Shown here piece by piece: positions 16,666 to 25,236 of a stretch of 64,000 bases of DNA; position 1 is the first letter of the stretch; every line of letters begins with the position of its first letter. The position numbers and the translations under genes were made by a program. The stretch spans positions 1 to 64,000 of the forward strand of contig DYEY01000043.1 of the NCBI GenBank assembly GCA_020725465.1, written 5' to 3'. Source of the DNA: Dethiobacter sp. (lineage in GTDB: Bacteria > Bacillota > Dethiobacteria > Dethiobacterales > Dethiobacteraceae). The notes under the pieces are model-generated. The model was not told the origin of the DNA. It did no database searches and saw only the letters and a list, made by a program, of their open reading frames with translations.

Positions 16666-17349
16666 TCATCTCACCTCCAGTTTATAGCCGATACCCCATA
16701 GCGTCCTGATTTTAAGGCTAGAGCCCGGGACAGCCAGTTTTGCCCTCAGCCTCTTGATATGGACGTCCACCGTCCTTGTGCCGCCGTGATAATCGTACCC
16801 CCATACCTTCTCCAGCAGCTGGTCACGGGTAAACACCACATCGGGGTTTCTGAGGAGAAAGCTTAACAGCTGTATTTCCTTTCCTTTCAGCTCAACCGGA
16901 CTGCCCCCGGCAGTGACCCGGTAAGTGGACAGGTCTATTTCCACCCCCCCGGCCTTAAGCACCTGCGTCTCCTTCTCTTTGCCCTCCCCTGCCCGGCGCA
17001 GCAGCGCCTTCACCCGGGCTACCGCCTCCTTGGGATCAAACGGCTTGACAATATAATCGTCGGCCCCCAGGTCAAACCCGGACAGCTTATCCTCCGTCCC
17101 ATCCCGGGCGGTAATCATAATAATGGGAACATTGCTCTCCCTCCTGATCAGACGGCATACTTCCCACCCGTTAATCAGCGGCAGCATAATATCCAGGAAC
17201 ACCAGGTCCGGTTTTTCCGACCGGAACAGATCCAGGGCCCTGCTGCCGTCCCCGGCAAAACACAGCCTGTAACCCTCGTGTTCCAGGTAAAGGCGCAACA
17301 GTTCACAGATATTTTGGTCATCGTCCACAACCAAAACTTTGGCAGGCAT
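16666..17349 (-). CDS. OmpR/PhoB-family response regulator
   Basis: The 227-residue regulator has a receiver domain with acidic pocket DDD near residue 9-11, phospho-acceptor Asp in LVFLDIMLP near 53, Thr in MITARD near 80 and Lys in IVKPFDP near 103. A winged-helix DNA-binding domain with the usual VDVHIKRLR recognition segment follows. GGAGGGG precedes the ATG. It is paired with the kinase gene immediately downstream. The two small exported proteins further downstream are possible targets or feedback partners, by position only. Confidence 0.94.
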   Translation of the reverse strand: MPAKVLVVDDDQNICELLRLYLEHEGYRLCFAGDGSRALDLFRSEKPDLVFLDIMLPLINGWEVCRLIRRESNVPIIMITARDGTEDKLSGFDLGADDYIVKPFDPKEAVARVKALLRRAGEGKEKETQVLKAGGVEIDLSTYRVTAGGSPVELKGKEIQLLSFLLRNPDVVFTRDQLLEKVWGYDYHGGTRTVDVHIKRLRAKLAVPGSSLKIRTLWGIGYKLEVR

Positions 17350-17404
17350 CTCATCCCCTCCACCCTATTCATACTACACCACAACCGCCTTTCCCTGCCG
17401 GTAC

Positions 17405-17441
17405 AAAAAAATGGCTCCCAGGCATCCCGCCTGAAAGCCAT
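17405..17441 (-). terminator. rho-independent terminator behind the cytochrome gene
   Basis: ATGGCT/AGCCAT outer pairing and CAGGC/GCCTG inner pairing are followed by seven T residues on the minus strand, about 20 bases after the cytochrome stop. Confidence 0.85.
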
Positions 17442-17459
17442 CTTCTTTATCCTGAACCC

Positions 17460-18437
17460 TTACCTCAGCTCTGCTCCCGGCACATCCTCCCCGGTCAGCG
17501 CCCGGTAGGACTGCTGCAGGAGCTGTACCGCAAACAGCGGGTTGTGAATACCAAGGCTCCCGTCCTGGCTTACCAGCGTATGGTTGTAAGCCGCCTGGTA
17601 AACCTGGTTTTCCACCTGGATCTCGTCGCCCGCGGCGTTCCTGAACCGTAACCGCCCGCCTTCGGCGGTAAACGAGCCGCCGTCCAGCGCCGCCACCACC
17701 GCGTCCCGCACCACGTTCAGCAACCCTTCCACCTCGTCCATGAACCCCTCCACGTTGCCGTCCCCGTCATAGTCGGCCTTGGCCCGCAGGTTGCTGTTAC
17801 GGATGCCCTGGTGGCAGCGTCCGCAGGCTGCCTCCACATTCTCCACCCGGAAGGTGTGCCCGGCAAAATTTCCCTCCGTCCGGGTCATATGGCAGCCCAC
17901 ACAGGTGTCCCTGATATTCACATGGGCCGTGGTGCTGCCGTAACTGAACCCTTCGGCCCTGATACCGCCGGTAGCCGTAAAAACACCGGCCTGGGAGCTG
18001 GGGTGCGGCGCCGCCCTGTTCTCATCGGCGATATTGGGCGCCCGCCGCTCGTTGTGGCAGGCCAGGCACTGGGCGCCAAGGCCCGCCTGAACCCCCTGCC
18101 GGGTAGGAATATCCACCGTGCCTGCTTCCATCAGGTCCACCCCCCTGCCCGTGTGGCACGCCCGGCAGTCAATGGCCACGTTAAAGTCCCTCTCCAGGGC
18201 AGCAGGGTCAGTGATGCCTTCGGCAAAAGCGCCCCCGTCATGGCAGACCACACAACCTTCCCGCCCCGCCGGGTAAAGCAGGACGTTGGCGTGTCCCGAC
18301 TCCGTCCACTGGGCCACCAGGGCGTTGATGTCAATCTCCTCCCCGCCCGGCGGCGGCTGCGCCTGGTCCCGCCTGGGACAACCGCCGGCAATAAGCATCA
18401 ACGCCAGCAATACAACCAGCCATATGAACCTCTGCAA
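17460..18437 (-). CDS. pentaheme c-type cytochrome lipoprotein
   Basis: The protein has five CxxCH heme-attachment motifs: CVVCH, CRACH, CLACH, CVGCH and CGRCH, spread from about residue 65 to 215. It has a lipoprotein signal peptide (LIAGGC), so it should sit on the outer face of the cytoplasmic membrane and carry electrons. The C-terminal third lacks heme motifs and contains a DYDGDGNVEGFMDEVE stretch resembling an EF-hand-like acidic loop. I chose TTG 18437 because GAGGTG precedes it and this puts the signal peptide at the N-terminus; an upstream frame to 18497 exists. No reductase or maturation genes adjoin it, so its redox partner is unknown. Confidence 0.88.
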   Translation of the reverse strand: MQRFIWLVVLLALMLIAGGCPRRDQAQPPPGGEEIDINALVAQWTESGHANVLLYPAGREGCVVCHDGGAFAEGITDPAALERDFNVAIDCRACHTGRGVDLMEAGTVDIPTRQGVQAGLGAQCLACHNERRAPNIADENRAAPHPSSQAGVFTATGGIRAEGFSYGSTTAHVNIRDTCVGCHMTRTEGNFAGHTFRVENVEAACGRCHQGIRNSNLRAKADYDGDGNVEGFMDEVEGLLNVVRDAVVAALDGGSFTAEGGRLRFRNAAGDEIQVENQVYQAAYNHTLVSQDGSLGIHNPLFAVQLLQQSYRALTGEDVPGAELR

Positions 18438-18502
18438 TTCCTGACCACCTCTTTGCCGCATATTACTTACAGCTATAGGTTTACCCAAGCAAAGCAAAAT
18501 AT

Positions 18503-18529
18503 GTAAAAAAAATAAGCGCCCGGCTTATT
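18503..18529 (-). terminator. rho-independent terminator behind the DUF362 gene
   Basis: AATAAGC and GCTTATT pair around a short loop, followed by about eight T residues on the minus strand. The stem begins within the stop codon. Confidence 0.75.
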
Positions 18530-19625
18530 TCCCCATCCATTCCTCCATGGCCTCCACAATCTCTCTCGCCCCCGGCGGGCAGCCCCGCACATACCTCCCG
18601 CAGCCGCTGGCGCACTCCCCCACACCAAACTCCCCGCTCCTGCCCCGGAAACCCTGACCGACACAAACCTTCCCCTTCCACCCGGCCAGCTTCCCTTTCT
18701 CCTCCAGCCTGGCCAAAGCAAACACCAACCCGGCGAAACAGGGCGAACAGGCCCCTTCCTCCCCGATATGCCTCCGCAGCTTATCCAACTGGCCCCATTT
18801 CCTCAAATCAAGCCTGAGCCCCTCGCCCCGGTTCAGCTCTTCCACCGCGCCCGGCTCCACCTTTGCGCTCCCCGCACCCAGTCCCTCCGCCAGCGGGATA
18901 TACGGGATATCGCCGGCACCGTACCCCAGCAACCCCGCCGCGTAAGCGTCCACCAGCACCGGGTCCCGGCCGGCAATGACCCGCTCCATCCGCACCGGGT
19001 TGCCTCCCCCCTCGTAGGACAAATCACCGGCAATGGCGTCCACCACCGTCAGCGCCGGCCTGATGGCTTTACCCAGGCAGGCTATGGGCAGGTCAAGGCC
19101 CAAAGCATGAAAACGCTTCTTCTCCCTGTCCGGTATGCAGCCCTTCAGGTTCTTCAGAGCGCAGGTCATCCGGGTCTGGCAGTGCGCCTTCAGCACCGGC
19201 ATATTAATCAGGTAATCCACCGCCAGCACCTGAGCGCACACCTCAAACGCCAACCCTCCCGCCTCCACCCTGACCCCCTTATCCTTTTTCAGGTCCACCA
19301 AAGGCACCCCAAACTCCCGCCCCAGCTCCAGGTAACCGCACTCCTTAAATGCCTTCCCCGTATCCTCCCCTACCCACGAACTCTCCATAATCACAATATG
19401 GGCAAAGCCCCGCTCCTTCAGGTACCTGATAACCCCCCTTACCAGCCCGGGCTCCGTGGTAGCCCCCCACTCCGCCGGCTGCGCCACCACCAGATTAGGC
19501 TTAACACCGATAAGCGGCCGCTTTTTCCCTGATTTAGCCAGCTCCCCGGCCACATCCAGCTTCTCCATCACCACCCGGGCCAGCTCTTCGGCTTTATTGC
19601 CATAGATTACGCACAAACGGCCCAC
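18525..19625 (-). CDS. DUF362 protein with C-terminal cysteine-rich region
   Basis: This 366-residue protein has the DUF362 core: GVKPNLV near residue 40, a conserved INMPVLKAH stretch near 165, KNLKGCIPD near 185 and DAIAG near 225. The C-terminal 100 residues carry several Cys (CSPCF, then CVGQG, CASGCGRYVRGCPPG), which could hold an iron-sulfur cluster, although the spacing is not the standard ferredoxin pattern. GTG 19625 is chosen over TTG 19631 because of its spacing from GGGAGG. DUF362 proteins occur in many anaerobes; their reaction is not established to my knowledge. Confidence 0.85.
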   Translation of the reverse strand: MGRLCVIYGNKAEELARVVMEKLDVAGELAKSGKKRPLIGVKPNLVVAQPAEWGATTEPGLVRGVIRYLKERGFAHIVIMESSWVGEDTGKAFKECGYLELGREFGVPLVDLKKDKGVRVEAGGLAFEVCAQVLAVDYLINMPVLKAHCQTRMTCALKNLKGCIPDREKKRFHALGLDLPIACLGKAIRPALTVVDAIAGDLSYEGGGNPVRMERVIAGRDPVLVDAYAAGLLGYGAGDIPYIPLAEGLGAGSAKVEPGAVEELNRGEGLRLDLRKWGQLDKLRRHIGEEGACSPCFAGLVFALARLEEKGKLAGWKGKVCVGQGFRGRSGEFGVGECASGCGRYVRGCPPGAREIVEAMEEWMGK

Positions 19626-19699
19626 AGCCAAGCCCTCCCTTGCGCCTTATAAGGCTTAGATTTAAACTCTATTATATCGATTTAATCTATATGTTTTTA

Positions 19700-19729
19700 T
19701 TGACTTTACCAATCTCAGGGTGCTAATAT
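19700..19729 (+). promoter_or_regulatory. probable sigma-A promoter for the stalk-domain protein
   Basis: TTGACT and TAATAT are separated by 18 bases within an AT-rich stretch, about 33 bases before the TTG start at 19762. Confidence 0.6.
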
Positions 19730-19761
19730 TATATCAAAATTAACCCGGGGAGGCAGCGTAG

Positions 19762-20436
19762 TTGGTAAACAGAAAAAGCGTAATCCTTGTCGTTTTAATT
19801 GTCAGCCTGCTGGCTTTGGCATCAGCCGCAGCCGGCGCGCTCAGAGTGCAGAAAATTGAAGCCCACCTGGCCCATGACATAGGTTTCCGCCTGGATGGGC
19901 AGCCATGGCAGCCTGTTGACCTGGACGGGACAATCCTGACCCCTATTATCTACAGGGGCAGGTCCTATGTTCCGGCCCGGGCCTTGTTGGAGGAAAAAGG
20001 TGTCGCTGTGGGTTTTGACAGCAATACAAGAACCATCACTTTAGATTACCCTGAAACTGTGGTGCCACTGACCGCAGGCACCGAAACAGTGACGCACAGA
20101 GGCGCCGCTGTCAAAGCCAAAACCATAACGGCTACTGCCGGCCAAAGCTCGCCGGCGTTGTCCCGCCTGGTCCATAAAATCACCGTGCCCCTTAGCGACG
20201 ACTCCCTGATATTAGTGGACGGCAAAGAATTAAGCCAGCCACCTGGTGAGCTCGCCCAGTCGCGCCGCGTGTTCAGTCCCGACAGCGTGCGGCTTTATTT
20301 AAACGAAAACGGGGAGGCCTTCAGGGCCAGCCTGACCGGCGATAACCCGGGCGGTGGCCAACCGGGCATAAGGATCAGGATCGAAGTGACTGTTACCTGC
20401 TGCCCCGCTGCCATCGTTATCACCATTTATTTTTAA
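19762..20436 (+). CDS. exported copper-amine-oxidase-type (stalk) domain protein
   Basis: The 224-residue protein has a signal peptide followed by a segment (about 40-95) with the pattern of copper amine oxidase N-terminal-like domains: a hairpin with TPIIYRGRSYVPARALLEEKG and a closing strand pattern NTRTITLDY. Such domains decorate the S-layer in Clostridia. The C-terminal part is low in recognisable motifs and has CC near the end. The start is a TTG behind GGGGAGG. Its partner and purpose are unknown; a surface-attached or wall-binding role is inferred. Confidence 0.75.
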   Translation: MVNRKSVILVVLIVSLLALASAAAGALRVQKIEAHLAHDIGFRLDGQPWQPVDLDGTILTPIIYRGRSYVPARALLEEKGVAVGFDSNTRTITLDYPETVVPLTAGTETVTHRGAAVKAKTITATAGQSSPALSRLVHKITVPLSDDSLILVDGKELSQPPGELAQSRRVFSPDSVRLYLNENGEAFRASLTGDNPGGGQPGIRIRIEVTVTCCPAAIVITIYF

Positions 20437-20447
20437 AGCCCCCGCCT

Positions 20448-20483
20448 AGCCCTGTCACAAAACCGGCAGGGCTTATTTTTTTT
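20448..20483 (+). terminator. rho-independent terminator
   Basis: AGCCCTG and CAGGGCT enclose a 12-base loop and are followed by TTATTTTTTTT. It lies between the stalk protein gene and the convergent murJ gene. Confidence 0.8.
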
Positions 20484-20494
20484 ACCGCAGTTTG

Positions 20495-22024
20495 CTACAG
20501 TTTCGGCTTCCGCCGCACCAAAGCGATCCCCTCCCGCAGCTCCTCCACCCCCAACACATAAACAACCCCCAGGTAAACCAACCCCCCCACCATAATCAGC
20601 GTCCCCAGCTCCGCCGCCTGCCGCCCAAAACTCCCCCCGCCCAGGAAGCCGAGCCCGTAAAAAAGTACCCCCGCCATCACCAGAGAACCCAGCCCCGCCT
20701 TCCACAAAGAAGCCAAAAGCCTTCTCCCCCCCAAAGGCCCCATCTTCCTCCTGAGCAAAACCCCAAGCAGCACCGTCCCCATATTTACCGACAACGCCGT
20801 CCCCAGCGCGATACCTCCCTGCGCCAGCGGCCCGATCAAAAGCCAGTTGAAAAAGATGTTCAGCCCCACCAGCACCACCGTCACCGCCGTCGGCGTCACC
20901 GTGTCCTTCATCGCATAAAAAGCCCGGTTCATCAAAAGCTGCCAGCCCAGCCCCACCAGCCCCAGGCTGTAAAAAGCCAGGGCGAAAGCCGTCGCCTCCG
21001 TGGCCGCGGCGTCAAAAGCGCCCCGCTCAAACAGCAGCCTCACCACCGGCACCCGCAGCACCACCAGCCCCACCATCATGGGAAACACCAGCACACTCAC
21101 CAGACCTATCCCCTGCCGCAGCGTCTCCTTAAACTCCCTGACCCTGCCTTCCACGTGCAGCTCCACCAATGCAGGGTAAATCACCGTAAGCAGGGACAAA
21201 ATCAGTATGCCGCTTGGCAAAAGGTAAATCCGGTTGGCAAAATTAAGCGCCGCAATACTGCCCTCCGGCAAAAGCGACCCGAAAGCCCTGTCCACAATGC
21301 TCTTTAACTCAATGGCCGCACTGCCCACCAGCACCGGCACCAGGAGTATTGCCATTTTCCTCAGCCCCGGGTGACCCCACACCAGCCGCTCCCTCCTGAA
21401 AATGCCGGCCCTGGCCACCCACGGTACCTGCACCAGGAACTGGCTGGCAAACCCAACCAAAGTGGCCCACGCCAGCCCCATGACTCCAAACCTTACCCCG
21501 AACACCACCGCGGTGAAGATAATAATAATATTGCCGGGGAAGGCGGTCACCGCCGGCACCACGAAATTCTTCCCGGTATGCAGGATCCCGCTGGACAACC
21601 CACTCAAACCCATAAATATCAATCCCGGCAGCAGCACCCTGGACATGGCCACCGCCATCCCGTAAACCTCCCCCTCAAACCCCGGCGCCACCAGTCTCAC
21701 CACCAAAGGGGCCGCCAATACCAGCGCCCCGCTGGTTAAAACCAGCAGTACCCCCATCACCACATACACCGTCAGCGCAAAAGCGCCCCCTTCGCCCTGG
21801 CGGTGATACTCCCCGTAAACAGGAATAAAAGCGGTCTTCACCGCTTCATTAAACGCCAGGAACAAAATCCCCGGCAGCGTCGCCGCCACCAGGTAAGCAT
21901 CAGTCTCTGCCGTGGCCCCGAACCGGTAAGCAATGGCCGTCTCCCGCAAAAACCCAAGCAACCGGGAAATCAGCAAAAGGACGGTCACCACACCGGCCCA
22001 CTTTAAAATCTGCCTGTTTGTCAT
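20495..22024 (-). CDS. murJ: lipid II flippase MurJ (MviN family)
   Basis: The 509-residue membrane protein has about 14 hydrophobic segments and MATE/MOP-fold features of MurJ: an early RETAIAYRFGA stretch with the Arg-Glu near residue 28 and the conserved DAYLVA. MurJ moves lipid II across the membrane for peptidoglycan synthesis. It is 1 base downstream of a sugar nucleotidyltransferase gene. MurJ-family proteins are also used for other lipid-linked glycans, and the neighbouring sugar gene keeps that alternative open. Confidence 0.88.
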   Translation of the reverse strand: MTNRQILKWAGVVTVLLLISRLLGFLRETAIAYRFGATAETDAYLVAATLPGILFLAFNEAVKTAFIPVYGEYHRQGEGGAFALTVYVVMGVLLVLTSGALVLAAPLVVRLVAPGFEGEVYGMAVAMSRVLLPGLIFMGLSGLSSGILHTGKNFVVPAVTAFPGNIIIIFTAVVFGVRFGVMGLAWATLVGFASQFLVQVPWVARAGIFRRERLVWGHPGLRKMAILLVPVLVGSAAIELKSIVDRAFGSLLPEGSIAALNFANRIYLLPSGILILSLLTVIYPALVELHVEGRVREFKETLRQGIGLVSVLVFPMMVGLVVLRVPVVRLLFERGAFDAAATEATAFALAFYSLGLVGLGWQLLMNRAFYAMKDTVTPTAVTVVLVGLNIFFNWLLIGPLAQGGIALGTALSVNMGTVLLGVLLRRKMGPLGGRRLLASLWKAGLGSLVMAGVLFYGLGFLGGGSFGRQAAELGTLIMVGGLVYLGVVYVLGVEELREGIALVRRKPKL

Positions 22025-22025
22025 C

Positions 22026-23087
22026 TCACTCTTCCTTTGCCGCCGCCGCCTCCAGTACCTGCCCCAGTGTCACCGGCTCCAGCACAACCTCCCCCAACTC
22101 CCTCCCCGCCGGCACCCCGCACCCGTCAGCCACCACCGTACCGTACAGCCGCGCCCCTTCTTCTACCCGTACATTATTCCATAAAATTCCTCTTTCTATA
22201 ACAACACCCTTGCCCACAAACGTACCCTCACCCAAAAACGAGGGCCCCTTTATCTTTGCCCCCTCCTCCACCACACAGCCGCTACCCAGGCAAACCGGCC
22301 CCTCCAGCACAGCGTCCTTATGTACCCACACCCGTTCACCCAACCACAGGTTACCGGACCTCCCCGGCAGGTCCACTTTCACCTTCCCCGCCAGCATATC
22401 CCAATGCGCCTCCCGGTAGACCCAAAGATCCCCCACGTCGCACCAGTACCCCTCCATCTCGTACCCGCAAACCAGCCTTCCCTTCTCCAGCAGCTCAGGG
22501 AAAACCTGCCTTCCGAAATCATAAAAAACACCCCCCGGTATCTCCGTAAAAATACCCGGCTCCATCAGGTAAATGCCGGTATTGGCCAGGTTGCTCACAG
22601 CCTCCTCCCGCTTCGGCTTCTCCTGGAACCGGACTATCCTGTCCCCCTCTTTAATCACCACGCCGTACCGCTCCGGCTCCTCCACCCGCTTCAGGGCAAG
22701 CGATGCCAAAGCCCCGCTCTCTTTATGAAAACGGTAAAACCCGCTGATATCCACATCGGTAAGGGCATCCCCGCTCACAACCAATGCCGTCCCGCCTCCA
22801 AAAAAATCCTCCACCTTTTTAAAGCCCCCCGCTGTCCCCAAAAGCTCCTCTTCATACGAATATGTAATCCTAAGCCCAAATCTTTCCCCATCCCCAAAAT
22901 ACCCCATTACCTGCTCCGGCAGATAATGCAGATTCACCACCACATCTTCCACCCCATGCCTCTTAAGCAGCCGTATCGCGTGCTCCATACACGGTACTCC
23001 ACCCATCCGCACCATGGGCTTCAACACACTGTTGGTCAGAGGCCTAAGCCTGGTCCCAAGCCCCGCCGCCAGTATCATCGCCCTCAT
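22026..23087 (-). CDS. sugar-phosphate nucleotidyltransferase with left-handed beta-helix
   Basis: The 353-residue enzyme starts with the nucleotide-binding signature ILAAGLGTRLRPLT near residue 5, and shows GTAGG, VVSGDALTDVD and the PKREEAVSNLANTGIY segment. The C-terminal 120 residues show hexapeptide repeats (for example VWVHKDAVLEGPVCLGSG) of a left-handed beta-helix. It would make an NDP-sugar (GDP-mannose or NDP-glucose type) from the sugar-1-phosphate. ATG 23087 overlaps the stop of the upstream membrane gene by 4 bases (ATGA) and has TGGAGGTGG before it. Its product may feed wall polymer synthesis. Confidence 0.88.
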   Translation of the reverse strand: MRAMILAAGLGTRLRPLTNSVLKPMVRMGGVPCMEHAIRLLKRHGVEDVVVNLHYLPEQVMGYFGDGERFGLRITYSYEEELLGTAGGFKKVEDFFGGGTALVVSGDALTDVDISGFYRFHKESGALASLALKRVEEPERYGVVIKEGDRIVRFQEKPKREEAVSNLANTGIYLMEPGIFTEIPGGVFYDFGRQVFPELLEKGRLVCGYEMEGYWCDVGDLWVYREAHWDMLAGKVKVDLPGRSGNLWLGERVWVHKDAVLEGPVCLGSGCVVEEGAKIKGPSFLGEGTFVGKGVVIERGILWNNVRVEEGARLYGTVVADGCGVPAGRELGEVVLEPVTLGQVLEAAAAKEE

Positions 23088-23554
23088 AAGCCACCTCCAA
23101 ACAACCACTCAAAACCCGACAACGCCAGTATCTTCGCCACCAGCATAATAAGCCCCGATGTCACCACCCCGGCCGAGATGATAAAAAACGACTCCCGCAG
23201 CGGTATCCGGAATAAACGGGCCGCCACACATGCCGTCCATGCCCCGGTGGTGGGCAGCGGCACCGCCACGAACAGAAACAGGACATACTTGCCGTACTTA
23301 CGGAAGCTGTCCTTCTTTTTTTCCGCCCTCATAATCAGCCTCCGGTACAGCCCTTGCACCGTCCGGTTCCTGATAACCATCTTCTCCAGCCTGGCCAGCA
23401 CCAACAGCCAGGGTAAAATTATGGTGATATTGCCCAGCACGCTGAAAAGCAAAGACTCCCACCTGGACAATCCCAGCAGGATACCCAGGGGGAAGCCCCC
23501 CCTCAGTTCAATGACAGGCACCATGGAAAATACAAACACCTTTAAGTAGCTCAC
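23084..23554 (-). CDS. COG2426 small integral membrane protein
   Basis: The 156-residue protein resembles the family annotated as small multidrug export protein (PF06695). The motif VIELRGGFPLGI near residue 15 is typical, as are LPTTGAWTACVAARL near 102 and the C-terminal membrane segment. Four hydrophobic segments are seen. The export activity in the name is weakly supported. It starts at a GTG and is coupled to the sugar nucleotidyltransferase by a 4-base overlap. Confidence 0.8.
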   Translation of the reverse strand: MSYLKVFVFSMVPVIELRGGFPLGILLGLSRWESLLFSVLGNITIILPWLLVLARLEKMVIRNRTVQGLYRRLIMRAEKKKDSFRKYGKYVLFLFVAVPLPTTGAWTACVAARLFRIPLRESFFIISAGVVTSGLIMLVAKILALSGFEWLFGGGL

Positions 23555-23626
23555 CAGTTCATCCTCTTAACCGTTAATTCATAGTGTATTCTGTCTCCCG
23601 GGAGCAGACTCCTTCCTTAAGCATTA

Positions 23627-24020
23627 TCATTCCGTCACAAGATCTTTAACCAACTGTTTCACTTCTGTCAACGGAAGCTCCGTAGATTGTGCTACCTGCT
23701 CTATATTAAACCCTGCCTTTAGCAGGTTTATCGCCGTTTTTCTCTGGCCTTCCAGAATACCTTCCATCTTCCCTTCTGCCCTACCCTTTGCCCTACCTTC
23801 CCTAAAATGCTTTTTCCTTAATCTGATCATCGCTTTTTCAAGGTTAGTCATCATTCCTTCCACCCCCACTTCAGATCTCCACCATATACAAAAGCAGCCG
23901 GTACGGCATCAGGAAGTCAACCCGGGACTGCAGCTCAATCAACAAGTAAAAGATAACATCCCGGTCACCCAAGCTGATCCGGTAAACCAAGTCGGCCTCT
24001 TTCCTTTTAAAGTCCTGGAG
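23627..24020 (-). pseudogene. remnant of an Rpn-family (PD-(D/E)XK) nuclease/transposase
   Basis: Two reading frames together look like the middle and end of an Rpn/PDDEXK_2 protein. From about 24020 to 23873 the minus strand encodes LQDFKRKEADLVYRI, then FYLLIELQSRVDFLMPYR and LLLYMVEI, then a stop; this is the catalytic-core E-x-Q region of the family. An 80-codon frame at 23627-23869 encodes the charged GRAEGKMEGILEGQ tail and its helical end. The two parts are in different frames and much of the usual linker is missing. The 5' end is cut by the adjacent TnpB element. It should be inactive. Confidence 0.75.
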
Positions 24021-24023
24021 GGT

Positions 24024-24140
24024 GAAGGCTCCCCTGACTAAAGTCAGAGGCTTCTAGGGACTGATACCCAGGGCTTGCCTTCCCAAACCCAAAATGTTTA
24101 GTGCCGCATTAACATCACGGCCTAATTCCATGCCACAACA
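24024..24140 (-). ncRNA. candidate omega (reRNA) guide RNA of TnpB
   Basis: TnpB nucleases use an RNA made from the 3' end of tnpB and the element's right end, with the guide read from flanking DNA. Here the tnpB 3' end, the right-end hairpin and the CCTTCAC end follow in that order. The expected guide would be the next 15-20 bases at and below 24020, within the Rpn remnant. The 5' limit given is arbitrary. Confidence 0.5.
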
Positions 24141-25154
24141 TGGGCACTTGAACGCTCTCTCCGATAACGGCATTTTTTGCCTATGACCACAATTGGAGCA
24201 GTCCTGACTGGTGTAGGCGGGATTGACAGCCACAAACTGGCGACCGGCCCATTCTGCCTTGTATGCCAGCAGTTGAAAGAATCCCGACCAAGCCGCATCA
24301 GAAATGCTTTTGGCTAAACAATGGTTATGCACCATGCGGTTAACGTTTAAGTCTTCAACGGCAATCGCGCCAAAATGATTAACTATCCTGCGGGAGTGCT
24401 GATGAATGAAATCTTGTCGCTTCCATGCAATGCGTTCGTGTGTTCTGGCAACAACTTTGCGGCGTTTCTTTCGTTCAAGTGTTCCTTTCTCAGCCCTTGA
24501 CAGCTTACGCTGCGCCTTGGCCAAAGCCTTTTCTTCCTGTTGGAAGAATTTCGGATTTTCGATCTGTTCACCGGTTGAAAGAGTGGCGAAAGAATGAAGG
24601 CCAACATCAATGCCAGCAGTATTGTTATTCGCCGGCAGGGGCATAGGTTTCCAATCGCAGGAGAACACGGCATACCATTTGCCAGTAGCAGACCGTTTGA
24701 TAGTGCAGTTTTTAATCTGGCCTTCAATTGGCCTATGAAGAACAAGTTTAATGTTGCCTATTTTGGAAAGATGCAGAAACTTGCCATTAACGCTGAAACC
24801 AGACTGCGGGAAGGTAAAACTATCATACCGGCCCTTACCGCGAAAACGAGGATAACCGGGTTTTTCGCCAGCTTTCACTCTGCGGAAAAAGGCTTTAAAA
24901 GCAAGATCAATACGGACGGCAACGTTTTGCAATACCTGAGAATGTATGCTAACGAGAGAAGGGCGTTGCTCTTTGAAGGCAGGAAGACTTGTCGCTTGAG
25001 CATGGTAATTAATGCTTCTTTGTTCCCGTTCCCAGGCTTCTTTTCTCTCAGCAAGAAAATGATTAAACAACCAACGGCACTCTTCAAGCCATTGGTTCAT
25101 TATGCGACTTTGTTTTTTGGTTGGGTAGATTCGGTATTTGAAGGCTTTAAGCAT
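24054..25154 (-). CDS. tnpB: TnpB RNA-guided nuclease
   Basis: The 366-residue protein is full length. It begins LKAFKYRIYPTKKQ (typical N-terminal helix-turn-helix region). All three RuvC acidic residues are present: Asp in GIDVGLHSFA near residue 186, Glu in AIAVEDLNV near 268, Asp in LGRDVNAALNI near 349. The zinc ribbon has CSNCG and CPCCG. It should therefore be able to cleave DNA with its guide RNA. It stands alone, transcribed opposite to darG, and interrupts an Rpn-type gene remnant. Confidence 0.93.
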   Translation of the reverse strand: MLKAFKYRIYPTKKQSRIMNQWLEECRWLFNHFLAERKEAWEREQRSINYHAQATSLPAFKEQRPSLVSIHSQVLQNVAVRIDLAFKAFFRRVKAGEKPGYPRFRGKGRYDSFTFPQSGFSVNGKFLHLSKIGNIKLVLHRPIEGQIKNCTIKRSATGKWYAVFSCDWKPMPLPANNNTAGIDVGLHSFATLSTGEQIENPKFFQQEEKALAKAQRKLSRAEKGTLERKKRRKVVARTHERIAWKRQDFIHQHSRRIVNHFGAIAVEDLNVNRMVHNHCLAKSISDAAWSGFFQLLAYKAEWAGRQFVAVNPAYTSQDCSNCGHRQKMPLSERAFKCPCCGMELGRDVNAALNILGLGRQALGISP

Positions 25155-25236
25155 ATTGCATTCACCTGCTTAAATTATACCACATTTTCAGAAAGGGAGG
25201 CACGCCGCCTTTCATCCCCTGAATGAATTCAGGGGT

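Larger units (their letters stand above)
24021..25236 (-). mobile_element. tnpB-only IS200/IS605-type (IS1341-like) element
   Basis: The element contains one intact tnpB and no tnpA. At the right end, 24031-24038 pairs with 24043-24050 in a hairpin just behind the tnpB stop, followed by CCTTCACC, where the element appears to end. At the left end, a perfect 8-bp hairpin (CCCCTGAA, loop TGAA, TTCAGGGG) lies at 25216-25235. Subterminal hairpins of this kind are what TnpA transposases of this family recognise, so the copy was probably mobilised in trans. End positions are estimates, good to a few bases. Confidence 0.75.
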
